NCBI GenBank assembly: GCA_027484685.1
Contig: JAIXSO010000031.1
Coordinates: 19,333-83,332 of the forward strand
Source of the DNA: Bacteroidota bacterium
Lineage (GTDB): Bacteria; Bacteroidota; Bacteroidia; UKL13-3
Reading direction: 5' to 3'
DNA: 64,000 nucleotides
Shown here: positions 9,704 through 18,167 of the stretch, piece by piece
Position numbering within the stretch: position 1 is the stretch's first letter
Layout of the letters: the number at the start of each line of letters is the position of its first letter
The notes under the pieces: model-generated
Databases searched by the model: none
Told to the model about the DNA's origin: nothing
Seen by the model: only the letters and a program-made list of their open reading frames with translations
Position numbers and translations under genes: made by a program

Positions 9704-9786
9704 TTAACAACCCGTGTCAGAGACACTTCATTTCATTGTAAATCCATAGAGCGCTTCGCTAACTCTAAGGATAGTGGGTTGCTAAA
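9704..9786. repeat. REP-like multi-hairpin element
   Basis: Outer arms AACAACCC and GGGTTGCT enclose a hairpin GTGTC-AGA-GACAC and a second one AGCG-CTT-CGCT nested in TAGAG...CTCTA. The nested palindromes and position between convergent genes fit a dispersed non-coding repeat (REP/BIME type). No coding frame is evident. No second copy is in this window. Confidence 0.6.
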
Positions 9787-9812
9787 TTCTTTTGTGAAAA
9801 ATAATTACTAAT

Positions 9813-10145
9813 TCACAAAACCAACTCCACATTTGGATCCCAAAAGTGTTTATCAAAATTTTGAATTTGGTTATTTTCAATTGTAAAACCTTCGGCTTCT
9901 AACAATTCTTGCATGGTGTTTCCGCCAAAATGGTGTTTACCAGTTAGTAAACCATTTCTATTTACCACTCTATGAGCTGGAATTGGTGGAATTACTTGGT
10001 GGCTTGCATTCATGGCATAACCTACCATGCGGCTACTTTTGGCGCTACCTAAATATTTAGCAATTGCTCCATAACTTGTTGCTTTTCCGTAGGGAATTTG
10101 CCTAACTACATCAAACACATTTTGAAAAAAAGTGTATTTATCCAT
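9813..10145 (-). CDS. Alkyltransferase-like (ATL) protein, MGMT fold without the acceptor cysteine
   Basis: 110 residues covering only the C-terminal DNA-binding domain of O6-alkylguanine-DNA alkyltransferases. IPYGKATSYGAIA (18-30) and the SRMVG region (38-42, arginine finger) are conserved. The active-site PCHRV is PAHRV at 56-60, so the alkyl-accepting Cys is Ala. Established: ATL proteins lack the cysteine (often Trp) and flip alkylated bases to flag them for nucleotide excision repair rather than repairing them directly. Inferred here: DNA damage recognition. It starts 9 bp after the ureohydrolase gene and probably shares its transcript. Confidence 0.9.
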   Translation of the reverse strand: MDKYTFFQNVFDVVRQIPYGKATSYGAIAKYLGSAKSSRMVGYAMNASHQVIPPIPAHRVVNRNGLLTGKHHFGGNTMQELLEAEGFTIENNQIQNFDKHFWDPNVELVL

Positions 10146-10154
10146 TCAAAAAAA

Positions 10155-11309
10155 TTATATCAATTTTTGGAAAGCCTTAATCCATCTATCAGGAATTTCA
10201 TCGGCTAAAGCAGTTTGGTAATCGCTGTAATTGCAAGGCACCATAAACGAACCTTTGTTATTGCTTCTATCCTTTGGATATGGCACTTCCATCCACCACC
10301 TATCGCTCAACAAGTTTTTGTAAAAAGTAATATCGTAAGTTCCTTGAATGCTGGTATAATAAACCATGTAATCGTTACTTTCTTTGGTTGGATATTCAGT
10401 TTTTCTGCTACCTAATCCATCCATAAAATACCATAACATTTGTGCCACTAGCTGACTGGTTAAGTTATTTAAATCGTTTTTAGGATTTACATTATAAATG
10501 CCAAAACTTTTTAAGTCGTTGCTCATACCAGCATATCGCGCTATTTGGCAAGCCTCTTCGCCCAAAAATCCGTTAGCCGAAGGTGTATTTTGCCCATGTG
10601 CATCTGCTGCTTTTATAGCCGACATATTAAAAGCCATCATATCTGCATTGCGGCAAAAAGGTTCAATGTCTTTTATTTTATTTCTAAAAATTCCTAAACG
10701 CAGCATATCAAAATTCATGCGTTCAAAAGCATCATAACTTTCTGGCTCTACAAAATAACTTTGATGCCCAATGTGGGCCACGTTGAATAAATAATTTTTA
10801 GGATGCGCAATTATTCGGCTTAAATAACCTGAATTTAACTCATTATCATCATCAAATTTTAAAGCCACCCTAGCATCGGTCAAAAGTACATTCATATTAA
10901 AATGGGTACTTTCGTAAGCAGCGTATTGTTGGTAAATAAAATCTTCGCTTGCGCCAATTACCAAACACAACACTTTTTGTTTTAAAAGCGCTTCAATGGT
11001 TTGCCTTACCGCAAAATAAGTATCGTTAATGGTATTTCCGGCTTCAATGTTTCCTAAATCAACCAAACGCACATCGGCCCTATGTTTAATTAATTGGTAA
11101 AATTCTTTTCTAATTTGATTAGCAGCCAAAGCCGAACCTTCAAATTGAGGATTTAACCTATCATCGCAAACGCCCAAAATAGCTATTTGAAATTGGCTTA
11201 AATTTTCGAAATTATAAGTAAATGAAGTATGATTATAAATGCTTTTAGTGCTGCAATTAGCTGCTAAAAACTGAACTATTTCAGAAGGGATTGGTTTTAA
11301 AAATTCCAT
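10155..11309 (-). CDS. Ureohydrolase (arginase/formimidoylglutamase) family protein with degenerate metal site
   Basis: 384 residues with the alpha/beta fold of the arginase family. The metal-binding motifs are altered. The position of GGDHS reads GASED (119-123), DAHxD reads TDARV (144-148), and SxDxDxxDP reads NMSAIKAAD (229-236). All histidine ligands and most aspartates are therefore missing. Relatives in Bacteroidota are commonly annotated formimidoylglutamase, but the ligand loss argues against hydrolase activity. A C-terminal extension with SDRWWMEVPYP (about 337-347) is specific to this group as far as I recall. It is likely a pseudoenzyme or has a new function. It is encoded just upstream of the ATL gene. 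Confidence 0.82.
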   Translation of the reverse strand: MEFLKPIPSEIVQFLAANCSTKSIYNHTSFTYNFENLSQFQIAILGVCDDRLNPQFEGSALAANQIRKEFYQLIKHRADVRLVDLGNIEAGNTINDTYFAVRQTIEALLKQKVLCLVIGASEDFIYQQYAAYESTHFNMNVLLTDARVALKFDDDNELNSGYLSRIIAHPKNYLFNVAHIGHQSYFVEPESYDAFERMNFDMLRLGIFRNKIKDIEPFCRNADMMAFNMSAIKAADAHGQNTPSANGFLGEEACQIARYAGMSNDLKSFGIYNVNPKNDLNNLTSQLVAQMLWYFMDGLGSRKTEYPTKESNDYMVYYTSIQGTYDITFYKNLLSDRWWMEVPYPKDRSNNKGSFMVPCNYSDYQTALADEIPDRWIKAFQKLI

Positions 11310-11422
11310 GGTTTTATTTTTAAGAACTACATTTTATTTTAAATAAAAGTTTATTTAATGGTAGCTATTTGCTTCAAAACTCATTAATTTGTTGGCATAT
11401 AAAATAAACATATCCACAAACA

Positions 11423-12451
11423 GTGATTTTAGTAACCGGTTCAACAGGATTTTTAGGTGCTCATATAGCTTGTTATTTGCTACAGCATCAAAAAAAAATA
11501 AAGCTAATAAAGCGTAAATCAGCTAGTTTGGCTGAGTTTGAAAAAATATTTAATTACTATTTCAAGCATTTTAGTACTGATGCAAAAAACGCATTGTTCC
11601 AATCAATTAATTGGGCAGAAGCCGACATTTTAGATATTCCGCAACTTGAAGAAGCTTTTTCTGGAGTTACAGAAATATATCATTGCGCTGCTATGGTAAG
11701 TTTTGCAGCAGCCGACAAAGAAAAAATGGATAAAACCAATGTAGAAGGCACAGCCAATATGGTAAACCTTGCATTGCAAAATAAAGTTGAAAAGTTTTGT
11801 TTTATAAGTTCCATAGCCGCGATTGGCCGAAGTATAAGTGGAGCTACCATTGATGAAAACTGCAAATGGGAAAACAGCAATTTAAACAGCAATTATGCCA
11901 TCAGTAAATACAAAGCCGAAATGGAAGTATGGCGTGCTAAGGAAGAAGGGCTAAATGTTTGTGTAGTAAATCCTGGCGTAATTTTAGGTTATGGCGATTT
12001 TACCAAAGGCTCAATTGTATTGTTTAATTCTGTTTATAAAGGAATGCCATTTTACACCACTGGCGTTAATGGTTATATTGATGTGCAAGATATTACCAAG
12101 GTTTGTTATCAATTAATGGAACAAAATATTTTTGGACAACGTTATATTTTGGTGAGCGAAAGTGTTAGTATTAGGCACTTATTTTTCACTATGGCTAAAT
12201 ACTTACAAGTGAAACCTGCTAAATTTAAAATCACCCCATTTTTAAGCGAAATAGCTTGGCGAGTATTTGCCATAGTACGTTTTTTAAAACTATCTAACTT
12301 CAGTTTAACTAAAGAAACTGCTAGGGCTTCGCAAAAGGAGTATTATTACAACAATAGTAAAATCATACAAACGCTTCAATTTCAGTTTAAGCCTGTGGAG
12401 CAAACAGTGAAAGAAGTTTGTACACAATTTTTAATTGATTTAGAACCATAA
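11423..12451 (+). CDS. NAD-dependent epimerase/dehydratase (extended SDR)
   Basis: 342 residues. The Rossmann motif TGSTGFLG is at 5-12 and the catalytic pair Tyr158-xxx-Lys162 in YAISKYKAE. The overall form resembles the 3-beta-hydroxysteroid dehydrogenase/dihydroflavonol reductase branch of extended SDRs, so the substrate may be a lipid or sugar nucleotide; this is not resolved. The start codon is GTG. No in-frame ATG lies closer upstream, and the beta strand ILVTG requires a start here. It converges on the GH57 gene, with an inverted repeat and a terminator in the gap. Confidence 0.9.
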   Translation: MILVTGSTGFLGAHIACYLLQHQKKIKLIKRKSASLAEFEKIFNYYFKHFSTDAKNALFQSINWAEADILDIPQLEEAFSGVTEIYHCAAMVSFAAADKEKMDKTNVEGTANMVNLALQNKVEKFCFISSIAAIGRSISGATIDENCKWENSNLNSNYAISKYKAEMEVWRAKEEGLNVCVVNPGVILGYGDFTKGSIVLFNSVYKGMPFYTTGVNGYIDVQDITKVCYQLMEQNIFGQRYILVSESVSIRHLFFTMAKYLQVKPAKFKITPFLSEIAWRVFAIVRFLKLSNFSLTKETARASQKEYYYNNSKIIQTLQFQFKPVEQTVKEVCTQFLIDLEP

Positions 12452-12475
12452 AAACTTAGTATTTTTTGTTTTTGT

Positions 12476-12530
12476 ACCACATAGAACATAGAAACAAAGT
12501 TTATAACTATGTTTCTATGTTCTATGTGGT
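12476..12530. repeat. Perfect 21-bp inverted repeat built of 7-bp units
   Basis: Arms 12476-12496 and 12510-12530 are perfectly complementary around a 13-nt loop. Within each arm the unit ACATAGA repeats with a 7-bp period. A degenerate copy lies at 26837-26898. There is no T run, so it is not a standard terminator, although it would form a long hairpin in RNA 25 nt after a stop codon. Confidence 0.8.
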
Positions 12531-12582
12531 TTAGTATTCTGCCAAAGTTGAATATATACAATTTTCTTAGATGATATAACAC

Positions 12583-12615
12583 AAAGAGGCTGCCTTTTTT
12601 AAGGACAGCCTCTTT
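12583..12615. terminator. Bidirectional terminator between convergent genes
   Basis: Stem AAAGAGGCTGCC / GGACAGCCTCTTT with flanking A/T runs, between the epimerase and GH57 genes and 4 bp from the GH57 stop. Its core is shared with the terminator at 26988-27017. Confidence 0.85.
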
Positions 12616-12619
12616 ACAT

Positions 12620-13822
12620 TTACTTAGTTTTTTTAGCTTCAAACTTATCAAGCTCCATTAAAAAATCGCTATACGAATTCATAAAATAAATATAAGCATC
12701 GTAAGGACTTTCATAAGGACTAAAATATTTATGAACATCGCCATCGCTCCAAAACTTGGTACACATATAGTAAAAATGATCGCTGGTTAGCATTTTTTGC
12801 CAAGTATCTATAATGGCTTTATCGGCAGTAGCATAAACTCTTTTTTCTATTGAATAAATTTTTGCTATGCTTTCATCTTGCATTGGGTTTCCAAGCCAAG
12901 CTGATAAATCGCGTTCCATATCGGCCCAACTGGTTAAATCATGCGCATCATACTCATCTCTAACTGGGTAAGCCGCCACTGTTTCCGAAGGTGTTTTAAA
13001 AGTAAAATCTTTGTGTTTTAAAATATACTCAGGCATGTGCCACATAAAATCAAAAATACCAGTTTCGGCCCATTGGTGTTCGCCAAAAGTTTCGTAATCC
13101 ATAAACAAGTTAATGGTTTCGCCATGCCCTGCAACAGCATGACACCAACTAGCAAATTTATCGGCTGTTAAAGGCCAACTTTCCCAGCCTCGGTTACTAA
13201 ATCTAAAAGCTATATCATCGCTAAGTTGATAATTTTTAAGCAACGATTTTATTTTGGTAACATTTGGCGCTTTGTACAAATAGTTAGGTGTTCTACCTTT
13301 TAAAAGTCTATCAACTCCTTCGCAAATAATGCCTTCGTAACCTAAATCTTCAATGAATTTGGCTAATTCATTATTATACTGCAATTCAGTATTCCTAAAT
13401 ACTTTAGGCGTATAATTAAAATGCTTTTTTAGCAATGCTTTGTGTTTTTCAACTTGCTTTACAAACTCATCTTTACTAAAAATATAAGCCAACGAGTGGT
13501 AATAAGTTTCGCTAATAAACTCCACACAGCCTGTAGCTGCAAGATCTTTAAAACTTTGCAATACATCAGGTCGCCAAGTTTCAAATTGCTCCAAAGCCAC
13601 ACCACTAATGGCATAACTAATTTTAAATTCGCCTTTGTGCTTTTTTATTAAATCAAGCATTAATTTATTAGTAGGCAAATAGCAGCGTTCGCTTACCTTA
13701 TCTAACACTTGTCTGTTTTTTTCATCATCGTAATAATGATGGTTATTGCCAATATCAAAGAAAGTATATTCTTTTAAACGATATGGCTGATGTACTTGAA
13801 AATAAAAACAAATTGATGGCAT
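12620..13822 (-). CDS. GH57 alpha-amylase/alpha-glucan-acting glycoside hydrolase
   Basis: 400 residues, the short GH57 form common in Bacteroidota. Conserved region 1 is HQPYR (11-15). The nucleophile is Glu146 in NTELQYN and the acid/base is Asp242 in MDYETFGEHQ. There is no signal peptide, so it acts in the cytoplasm on glycogen or malto-oligosaccharides (alpha-amylase or branching-type activity; exact linkage not decidable). It lies 163 bp from a glycogen-synthase-type glycosyltransferase and near GH31, which supports an intracellular alpha-glucan pathway. Confidence 0.94.
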   Translation of the reverse strand: MPSICFYFQVHQPYRLKEYTFFDIGNNHHYYDDEKNRQVLDKVSERCYLPTNKLMLDLIKKHKGEFKISYAISGVALEQFETWRPDVLQSFKDLAATGCVEFISETYYHSLAYIFSKDEFVKQVEKHKALLKKHFNYTPKVFRNTELQYNNELAKFIEDLGYEGIICEGVDRLLKGRTPNYLYKAPNVTKIKSLLKNYQLSDDIAFRFSNRGWESWPLTADKFASWCHAVAGHGETINLFMDYETFGEHQWAETGIFDFMWHMPEYILKHKDFTFKTPSETVAAYPVRDEYDAHDLTSWADMERDLSAWLGNPMQDESIAKIYSIEKRVYATADKAIIDTWQKMLTSDHFYYMCTKFWSDGDVHKYFSPYESPYDAYIYFMNSYSDFLMELDKFEAKKTK

Positions 13823-13844
13823 AGGAGTATATTTTTGATTTATG

Positions 13845-13900
13845 ATTGGTGAAATTGTTTAATTGTTGTATTGCTGAATTGTTGTATGGTTGAATTGCTA
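13845..13900. repeat. Degenerate 8-bp array (AATTGTTG theme)
   Basis: About seven 8-bp units, for example AATTGTTG, TATTGCTG, AATTGTTG, TATGGTTG. It directly abuts the 9-bp array at 13902. The complementary theme CAATTCAA recurs at 52068-52104. Confidence 0.7.
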
Positions 13901-13901
13901 C

Positions 13902-13990
13902 TCTATTAACTCTATTAACTCTATTAACTCTATTAACTCTATTAACTTTATTAACTTTATTAACTTTATTAACAAACCAACTCTATTAAC
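13902..13990. repeat. 9-bp tandem array overlapping a stop codon
   Basis: Eight perfect in-phase units from 13902 to 13973: five TCTATTAAC followed by three TTTATTAAC. A further partial unit at 13981-13990 overlaps the stop codon (13986-13988) of the glycosyltransferase. On that gene's sense strand the array reads GTTAATAGA/GTTAATAAA and begins with the stop codon itself (AGT TAA). Confidence 0.95.
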
Positions 13991-15266
13991 TCATAACAGA
14001 CTCATACACTTCCATTACTTTTAAGGCTGTATTTTCCCAAGTGATGTGTTTCAGGTCTTCGTTTGCTTTATCTACCATTTCGGTACTTAATCCTTTGTAA
14101 TCAAGCGAAGCTATCATGTATTGAGCCAATTTATGCGTATCCCAAAAGTCTATTTTTAAAGCACTGCTTAGCACCTCTCCTGCTCCACTTGTTTTACTCA
14201 TAATTACAGGTAATCCATATTGAACAGCCTCTACCGCGCTAAGGCCAAAAGGCTCGCTCATACTTGGCATACAATACACATCGCTTATGGCTAATAATTC
14301 ATTTAACTTTTGTTTATTTAAAAAACCAGTAAAGTAAAATTTATCACCTAAACCAAATGAAGCAATTTTTTCAATCAATGGTTTGTGTAAATCGCCACTG
14401 CCAGCCATTACAAATTTTACATTTTTATGGTGTTGTAATACAATGCGAGCAGCCTCAACAAAAAACTCAGGGCCTTTTTGCATGGTTATTCGTCCAAAGA
14501 AAATAATTAATTTATCCTTATGCGGACTATCTTTTACAGTATGTTTTACCGTTTCAACGCCATTATGAATGGCTGTAATTTTATATTCAGGTATGCCATA
14601 ATGCTTATTGCAAATACTGCCAGTGTAATGACTTACAGGAATAACTTTATCAGCCAATTGCATGGCACGTTTTTCCAAGTCGTAAACCCAATTTCTGCTA
14701 TCGGCACCCGAGCGATCATATTCTGTTGAATGCACATGCAAAACCATTGGTTTACCTGTGAGCATTTTTAATTCAATGGCAGGTAAAAAAGTCATCCAAT
14801 CGTGTGCATGAATTACATCAAACTCTTGGGTAAGTGCATATTGAACCGAAATACGCGAAAACTCAATGGCTTTTTTTATTACATCACCAGCATATAACGC
14901 ATCTATTTCAAAAGGTTCAATATTATTGTTATAAACTTCGTAAAATTTTTGGTTAATTGATTCGTGGTTATCAATTTTAGCATACGGATTTACACCAGCG
15001 TTAACCTGATGTGAGTTTAAACCATGGTCTCCATGTTTGCTTCTCTTACTAAAAATTTCGCGCAATTGTTCTCTGCTGAAAGCATTTAACCCTATCAATT
15101 CAATATTAGGAATTTTAAAATCGGGAACACTTTTGGGAATAATCATTTTTACATCAGCCAAAGGCGAAAGCGCCTTGCATAATCCTAAGCAGGCTACACC
15201 CAAGCCGCCACTAATTACTGGGGGAAACTCCCAGCCAAACATCAATACTTTAGGTCGTTTTTGCAT
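13986..15266 (-). CDS. Glycogen synthase-type glycosyltransferase (GT4/GT5-like)
   Basis: 426 residues. The N-terminal donor/acceptor loop WEFPPVISGGLG (12-23) is typical of glycogen/starch synthase-like GTs. The C-terminal Rossmann domain has the EX7E motif at Glu338 and Glu346 (SEPFGLSAVEA). Expected reaction: retaining alpha-glucosyl transfer from a nucleotide sugar to a growing glucan, in the cytoplasm. Context (GH57 downstream, GH31 divergent) supports glycogen metabolism. Other retaining GT4 activities remain possible. The stop codon is formed by the first unit of a 9-bp repeat array. Confidence 0.9.
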   Translation of the reverse strand: MQKRPKVLMFGWEFPPVISGGLGVACLGLCKALSPLADVKMIIPKSVPDFKIPNIELIGLNAFSREQLREIFSKRSKHGDHGLNSHQVNAGVNPYAKIDNHESINQKFYEVYNNNIEPFEIDALYAGDVIKKAIEFSRISVQYALTQEFDVIHAHDWMTFLPAIELKMLTGKPMVLHVHSTEYDRSGADSRNWVYDLEKRAMQLADKVIPVSHYTGSICNKHYGIPEYKITAIHNGVETVKHTVKDSPHKDKLIIFFGRITMQKGPEFFVEAARIVLQHHKNVKFVMAGSGDLHKPLIEKIASFGLGDKFYFTGFLNKQKLNELLAISDVYCMPSMSEPFGLSAVEAVQYGLPVIMSKTSGAGEVLSSALKIDFWDTHKLAQYMIASLDYKGLSTEMVDKANEDLKHITWENTALKVMEVYESVMS

Positions 15267-15452
15267 GTAAATTAATTAATTCAATATTTTAAAATTCTAC
15301 TTAGCAATATATTTAATTATGTTTCAAACAACAAAATGTTTTGATATTATTTTTAAATTAAACAACTGATTATTAAATCTTGATAACTTTTTTAGTTATT
15401 TTTTCAATTATTTATTTTATTGTGTTGTTTTTAAAATACTACATTCAAACCA

Positions 15453-17843
15453 ATGCTTACACAGACAAAATACTCCAGCAAATTTTATCCGGACGCCATA
15501 ATAGATGTAAAAAAAGAAGGTAATTTTTTTATTTTCACCACTAGCGAAACCATTTTAGAGGCCAGGGTAATGACCGATAAAATCATCAGATTTAGATATG
15601 CAGCTGATGGTTTTTTTCAAAAAGATTTTAGTTATGCTGTTAGCAAATATTTTGACGAAAAGTTAGTAGAACTTCATTTTTATGAAGATGACGGTTTTTA
15701 TTATATCCAAACACAATCAATTACTGCCAAAATAAGCAAGGAAAACATGAAAATTACCATGCTTGACAGGCAAAATAATATTATTAGTGAAGATGAAGCA
15801 GGTTTTCATTGGCAACATTATTTGGTAAAAGGTGGTAAAATAAATTATTGCAGCAAAAAAATTCAGCCAGACGAGTACTTTTATGGTATGGGCGATAAGC
15901 CAACCGAAATGAACTTACGTGGTAAATATTTTGAAAACTATGGTATGGATACTTATGGTTTTCAAAAAGACCAAGACCCATTGTATAAAAATATTCCGTT
16001 TTTTATGGGTGTGCATAGCAAAGGCGAAATTGGATATGGTATTTTTTACGACAACTCTTTCCGTACCATTTTTGATTTTGGAAAAGGAAATCCTGATATA
16101 TTAAGCTTTTATGCGCGAGGTGGCGAAATGAATTATTACTTTATTTACGGACCAGATTTATTAAAAGTAGTAGAACAATATGCTAGTTTAACTGGAACGC
16201 CCGAACTACCGCCAATGTGGAGTTTAGGTTACCATCAATGTAAATGGAGTTACTACCCCGAAAGTAAAGTACGTGAAATCACCTCTGAATTTAGGAAACG
16301 AAAAATTCCATGCGATGCCATTTATTTAGACATTGATTACATGGAAGGTTTCCGTTGTTTTACTTGGAGCAAGGAATATTTTCCTGACCCTAAAAAAATG
16401 ATCAGTGAACTTTCGGCAGATGGATTTAAAACGGTAGTAATTATTGACCCAGGAATAAAAATAGATAAAGATTACTGGGTTTGGCAGGAAGCCATTGCTA
16501 AAGATTATTTTTGTAAAAGAGCAGATGGCACTTTAATGGAAGGCGATGTTTGGCCGGGTAAATGTCATTTCCCCGATTTTACCAATCCAGAAGTGCGTGA
16601 ATGGTGGAGTGGTTTATTTAAAGGTTTAATTGAAGCGGGCGTGCGCGGAGTTTGGAACGATATGAACGAACCTGCTGTTTTTGAAATTGGCACTTTCCCT
16701 GAGGATGTGCGCCATGATTACGATGGAAACCCATGTAGCCACAGAAAAGCGCATAATGTATATGGTATGCAAATGGCCAGAGCTACTCAAAAAGGTATTA
16801 AACGCTATTTACAACCTTTGCGTCCGTTTGTAATTACTCGTTCAGGATACAGTGGTTTGCAACGTTATTCAAGTGTATGGACAGGAGATAACATTGCTAC
16901 TTGGGAGCATTTATGGATAGCTAGTCAACAATGCTTACGATTAAATATTTCGGGTGTATCTTTTTGCGGAAGCGATGTAGGCGGATTTATAGGCGAACCT
17001 GATGGTGAATTGTATACACGTTGGGTTCAATTAGCTGCTTTCCATCCGTTTTTCAGAACACATAGTGCTGGTAACGAAACTAAGTTTGACCAAGAACCTT
17101 GGAGTTTTGGAACCAAATACGAATACATTGTAAAAAAATTCATTCATTTACGTTACCAATTATTGCCTTACATGTACACTGCATTTTGGCAAAACAGTAA
17201 GTTTGGAACTCCTATTTTACGTCCGTTGGCATTTATTGACCAAACCGACACAGAAACCCTTTACCGTAACGATGAGTTTGCAGTTGGTGACCATATTTTG
17301 GTTTGCCCTGTAATGCGCCCTGGAATTACCGAACGCACTGTTTATTTACCAAGAGGACGTTGGTTTAATATTTGGAACGACCATGAATATATTGGTGGAA
17401 AAGAACATTTAATTGGTTGCCCACTTGATAGAATGCCTGTATTTATTAAAGCTGGTGCAGTTATTCCACAATGGCCAAAACAACAATATGTAGGCGAGTT
17501 AGATGTTTTAGAAACCACTTTACATGTTTATTTCAATAAGGAAAAAGAAGTAATTAGTTACCTTTACGAAGATGCAGGCGACAATTACGGCTACCGCATG
17601 GGATTATATAACCTACATAAATTTTATGTAAAAGGAAACAGTAAAAATTTAATCCTTTCTCATATTTTAGAAGGTGCTTTTGAAAGCAATAAAACGTTTA
17701 AAGTAGTAGTTCATGGGTTACCATTTACTTGCACTGAGTTTGTGGTAGATGGAAAAAGCCATAAAGTAACTGAAAAGAACTTGGCCGTTGGCACTGTTAA
17801 ATTTAAAGTAGATAGAGATTTTAAACGCATTATTTTGAGATAG
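15453..17843 (+). CDS. GH31 alpha-glucosidase
   Basis: 796 residues, full length for family GH31. The nucleophile is Asp403 in WNDMNEP and the acid/base Asp479 in WTGDN, both in the standard spacing. No signal peptide is evident, so it is probably cytoplasmic, releasing glucose from alpha-glucan ends. It is transcribed divergently from the glycosyltransferase across 186 bp, so the two could share regulation. A degenerate 7-bp array starts 6 bp after the stop. Confidence 0.95.
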   Translation: MLTQTKYSSKFYPDAIIDVKKEGNFFIFTTSETILEARVMTDKIIRFRYAADGFFQKDFSYAVSKYFDEKLVELHFYEDDGFYYIQTQSITAKISKENMKITMLDRQNNIISEDEAGFHWQHYLVKGGKINYCSKKIQPDEYFYGMGDKPTEMNLRGKYFENYGMDTYGFQKDQDPLYKNIPFFMGVHSKGEIGYGIFYDNSFRTIFDFGKGNPDILSFYARGGEMNYYFIYGPDLLKVVEQYASLTGTPELPPMWSLGYHQCKWSYYPESKVREITSEFRKRKIPCDAIYLDIDYMEGFRCFTWSKEYFPDPKKMISELSADGFKTVVIIDPGIKIDKDYWVWQEAIAKDYFCKRADGTLMEGDVWPGKCHFPDFTNPEVREWWSGLFKGLIEAGVRGVWNDMNEPAVFEIGTFPEDVRHDYDGNPCSHRKAHNVYGMQMARATQKGIKRYLQPLRPFVITRSGYSGLQRYSSVWTGDNIATWEHLWIASQQCLRLNISGVSFCGSDVGGFIGEPDGELYTRWVQLAAFHPFFRTHSAGNETKFDQEPWSFGTKYEYIVKKFIHLRYQLLPYMYTAFWQNSKFGTPILRPLAFIDQTDTETLYRNDEFAVGDHILVCPVMRPGITERTVYLPRGRWFNIWNDHEYIGGKEHLIGCPLDRMPVFIKAGAVIPQWPKQQYVGELDVLETTLHVYFNKEKEVISYLYEDAGDNYGYRMGLYNLHKFYVKGNSKNLILSHILEGAFESNKTFKVVVHGLPFTCTEFVVDGKSHKVTEKNLAVGTVKFKVDRDFKRIILR

Positions 17844-17848
17844 TTTTA

Positions 17849-17918
17849 GGTTGTTAGTTGTCAGTTGATGGTTGTCAGTTGATAGCTAATGGACCATAAA
17901 CCATGGTTGATAGCAGAT
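17849..17918. repeat. Degenerate 7-bp array just after GH31 stop
   Basis: About ten consecutive 7-bp units in phase, themed on GTTGTCA and GTTGATG, drifting to GCTAATG and GCAGATG. It begins 6 bp after the GH31 stop codon. Confidence 0.8.
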
Positions 17919-17991
17919 GTTTTTTCGGCCTAAGCGTGATGTCATTGATTGGTTCAATTAATAACCTCATGATTAATTTGAATCTTGAATT

Positions 17992-18026
17992 AAACTTTGT
18001 CAAAGTTTAAAACTTTGACAAAGTTT
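17992..18026. repeat. Nested palindrome (AACTTTGTCAAAGTT type)
   Basis: Two arms at 17992-18008 and 18010-18026 are reverse complements of each other, and each arm is itself near-palindromic around one central base. It is followed by TTTTCCCGCAC and a run of eight T (18035-18042), so it may also end GH31 transcription. The TTTTCCCGCAC tail recurs, inverted, at 51902-51912. Confidence 0.8.
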
Positions 18027-18167
18027 TCCCGCACTTTTTTTTATAATAGATTATGTAAATTTAAACGCCTTATATTAAATAAATTTCAACTTTGCAATAT
18101 TATTTTAGCAAGGAAAAGACTCGAAAAAGTTAAATGCTTATAGAAAATATAACCATACAAAAAATCA

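Noticed and set aside
12382..12651. 89-codon minus-strand frame
   Set aside because: It runs through the inverted repeat and terminator between convergent genes and overlaps both; no protein-like features.
13902..13973. Tandem units that might be taken for a CRISPR array
   Set aside because: Units are 9 bp without spacers; no cas genes in the window.
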